Shown here piece by piece: positions 25,297 through 26,717 of a stretch of 26,717 bases of DNA (its first letter is position 1; each line of letters opens with the position of its first letter). The notes under the pieces were generated by a model. It ran no database searches. It saw only the letters and a program-made list of their open reading frames with translations, and was not told the DNA's origin. Origin of the DNA: JANXVV01 sp038230975 (GTDB lineage: Bacteria > Planctomycetota > Phycisphaerae > Tepidisphaerales > Tepidisphaeraceae); contig JBBRMF010000045.1 in the NCBI GenBank assembly GCA_038230975.1, positions 1 through 26,717 on the forward strand. Reading direction: 5' to 3'. Made by a program: the position numbers and the translations under genes.

Positions 25297-26499
25297 ATGA
25301 GTACACGGCATCCGAGCAAGCCATCCAAAGCGAAAGCACAACCGCCCCTGGTCTCTCAAGAAAATCAGGCTTTGCAGATCGAAGAGCTCCGACAAGCTCG
25401 CAAGAAGCTGGGCGAAAGCGAACTCAAGATCCAAAAAGAACAAGCCCGCCTGGCAGCGATCATTAACACTGCGGTCGATGCAATTATCACGATCGATGAA
25501 GAAGGTCGAATCGATTCGGTCAATCCAGCGTCCGAACAACTATTTGGTTATTCATCTGCGGAACTGATCGGCCGCAATGTGAATCTCCTGATGCCGCAGC
25601 CCTACCGACGTGAACATGATGGCTATCTACGCAGCTACCTCCGTACCGGGATCGCACGCATCATCGGTATTGGTCGCGAGGTCGTCGGTGAACGTAAAGA
25701 CGGCACAACGTTTCCACTCACGCTTGCGGTCAGCGAGACTCGGCTTGGAGATCGCCGGATGTTCACCGGCATCATTCACGATCTGACAAGCCGTCGATAC
25801 CTCGAGCGGCAGATCCTTGAGGCAACCGCCAGCGAGCAACGACGCATCGGTCAGGATCTACATGATGGTCTATGCCAGGAACTCGTAAGCCTCTCCTTCG
25901 GATTGGAATTAATTGCCCGGAAGCTTGAAATGAAAGGCATCGCAGAATTCAAAGCCATTCAAAAGCTCGGTGATTCGCTTGAAGCGATCACAAATCAAGC
26001 CCGCAACCTGGCGCGCGGCCTCAACCCGGTCGATGTGGATGCCGGCGGATTACCCGCATCTCTTGAACAATTGGCAGCGAGAATCGCCGATTCAACTGGA
26101 ATTCGGTGCGACTTTCATTGGGACCAGCGCGCCCAAGCGCAAGATGGTACCGTCGCCACACACCTTTTCCGGATCGCGCAGGAAGCAATCGGCAACGCAA
26201 TTAAGCATGGCAAACCCTCCAGGATCAATCTGGCCCTCTGCTGCGAGAATGGAACGATGACGCTGACGATTGAAGATAATGGAAGTGGAGTCCGGAGCGG
26301 GCATGTGCGTTCAATCGACAGTATTTCCACCGCAACACGCAGGTTGCGCCCGCGCGCGGGCGAATCACCTTCAACCGGGATGGGACTGCAGACGATGAAC
26401 TATCGTGCACGTCTGATAGGCGGCACCTTTAACATCGAACCCGGTCGGCGCGGGGGAACCCTCATTACCTGTTCATTGCGATCTAACGGGACCTCTTAG
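25297..26499 (+). CDS. FixL-like PAS sensor histidine kinase, probable heme-based oxygen sensor
   Basis: A 400-aa soluble kinase with no membrane segment. A coiled-coil lead-in (about 20-52) is followed by a PAS domain (about 50-165) of the FixL heme type. LMPQPYRREHDGYL (98-111) carries His107, aligned with the heme-ligand His200 of Bradyrhizobium FixL. RIIGIGREVVGERKDG (121-136) carries Arg127, aligned with the oxygen-contacting Arg220. The FixL Arg206 and His214 positions are Ser113 and Arg121. A HisKA_3 dimerisation domain follows (EQRRIGQDLHDG, phospho-acceptor His189), then an ATPase domain with Asn300 in GNAIKH, DNGSG (327-331) and GMGLQTMNYRA (361-371). This HisKA_3 type pairs with NarL/FixJ regulators such as the one just upstream. 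Ligand-controlled phosphorylation is inferred from the family. Confidence 0.9.
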   Translation: MSTRHPSKPSKAKAQPPLVSQENQALQIEELRQARKKLGESELKIQKEQARLAAIINTAVDAIITIDEEGRIDSVNPASEQLFGYSSAELIGRNVNLLMPQPYRREHDGYLRSYLRTGIARIIGIGREVVGERKDGTTFPLTLAVSETRLGDRRMFTGIIHDLTSRRYLERQILEATASEQRRIGQDLHDGLCQELVSLSFGLELIARKLEMKGIAEFKAIQKLGDSLEAITNQARNLARGLNPVDVDAGGLPASLEQLAARIADSTGIRCDFHWDQRAQAQDGTVATHLFRIAQEAIGNAIKHGKPSRINLALCCENGTMTLTIEDNGSGVRSGHVRSIDSISTATRRLRPRAGESPSTGMGLQTMNYRARLIGGTFNIEPGRRGGTLITCSLRSNGTS

Positions 26500-26531
26500 A
26501 GCGTTTCGCACGTTGGTGTAGCGACATCAGT

Positions 26532-26569
26532 CGGTGCCACAGGCCGCGGTACTCCGAGACCTGTGCGCG
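26532..26569 (+). repeat. Palindromic intergenic repeat, family A, copy 4
   Basis: It starts CGGTGCCACAGGCCGCGGTA and ends CTCCGAGACCTGTGCGCG. CACAGGCC pairs with GACCTGTG except at one position, which becomes a G-T wobble when read on the other strand. It begins 33 nt after the kinase stop. It is flanked by an imperfect direct repeat, GCACGTTGGTGTAGC at 26508 and GCGCGTTGGTGAGC at 26565. Confidence 0.75.
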
Positions 26570-26626
26570 TTGGTGAGCAGAAGACACAGCGGCTGTGTTG
26601 TTTGTCAAGTGAACCTCGAAGCATAT

Positions 26627-26717
26627 TTATGCCGGCTGATTTTTTTTCGTGACGGCCAATTCCGTCCAGGTGATCCGGTCACGGAGCATGGCGTTGAGGA
26701 GTACGGCGAGCTTTCGC
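26627..26717 (-). mobile_element. C-terminal end of a transposase, probably IS110 family (runs off window)
   Basis: The minus strand from the window edge encodes 29 residues before a TAA: RKLAVLLNAMLRDRITWTEL followed by AVTKKNQPA. The 'KLAVLLNAMLRDR.TW' pattern is typical of the extreme C-terminus of IS110-type (Transposase_20) transposases. Too little is present to see the DEDD or Ser catalytic residues, so the family call is tentative. The gap from the kinase stop to this gene (26500-26626) would contain the element's 3' end and repeat copy 4. Confidence 0.5.

Noticed and set aside
1..26717. CRISPR array, tRNA, rRNA or a defence island
   Set aside because: No regularly spaced direct repeats, no cloverleaf sequence noticed by eye and no recognisable defence nucleases. 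The two GTPases have no toxin or nuclease neighbours that would suggest a defence role.

Overview
The window looks like a chromosomal segment of a planctomycete, most likely of the Phycisphaerae type. This is an inference from four features: secreted proteins with Thr/Glu/Pro/Ser-rich 'ATEPTSRPA' and 'ASTRPATTEP' linkers, a PEP-CTERM sorting tail, a planctomycete-style HEAT repeat inside a large lipoprotein, and short palindromic intergenic repeats built around 'GTGGCACGGG'. Coding density is high and base composition is even. No rRNA, tRNA, CRISPR array or phage genes were seen.

Layout. 1-1068: a class I O-methyltransferase (minus), divergent from an MFS transporter (1225-2553), which overlaps a large lipoprotein gene (2550-4817). 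4856-8313 (minus): two secreted proteins, a hypothetical one and a DUF4139-like one with a C-terminal coiled coil. 8393-11685 (plus): the EPSP synthase aroA, a PEP-CTERM protein and a ThuA-like protein. 11686-11923: a 112-bp element with near-perfect 27-bp inverted ends. 11924-17736 (minus): a membrane-protein operon read as GT39-like glycosyltransferase, 1301-aa AsmA-like protein, small membrane protein. 17772-24029 (plus): starting only 35 bp away, two membrane-anchored GTPases and a 914-aa acyl-CoA synthetase/GNAT acetyltransferase fusion, all with overlapping ends. 24030-26499: palindromic repeats, then a NarL/FixJ-type response regulator and a FixL-like PAS histidine kinase that keeps the heme-ligand His and the distal Arg of oxygen-sensing FixL. 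26627-26717: the tail of a transposase that runs off the window.

How the genes fit together. The central block (11924-24029) reads as two divergent operons of envelope and membrane proteins. A lipid-linked-sugar-type glycosyltransferase and an AsmA-like inner-membrane protein face a pair of dissimilar membrane GTPases coupled to an acyl-CoA-dependent enzyme. This is the best candidate for an undescribed system. The two-component pair at the right end is a probable oxygen-responsive switch. Every palindromic intergenic element lies within about 45 nt of the 3' end of a gene. Two copies of one family carry a compensatory base-pair change in the stem, which suggests a retained hairpin function.
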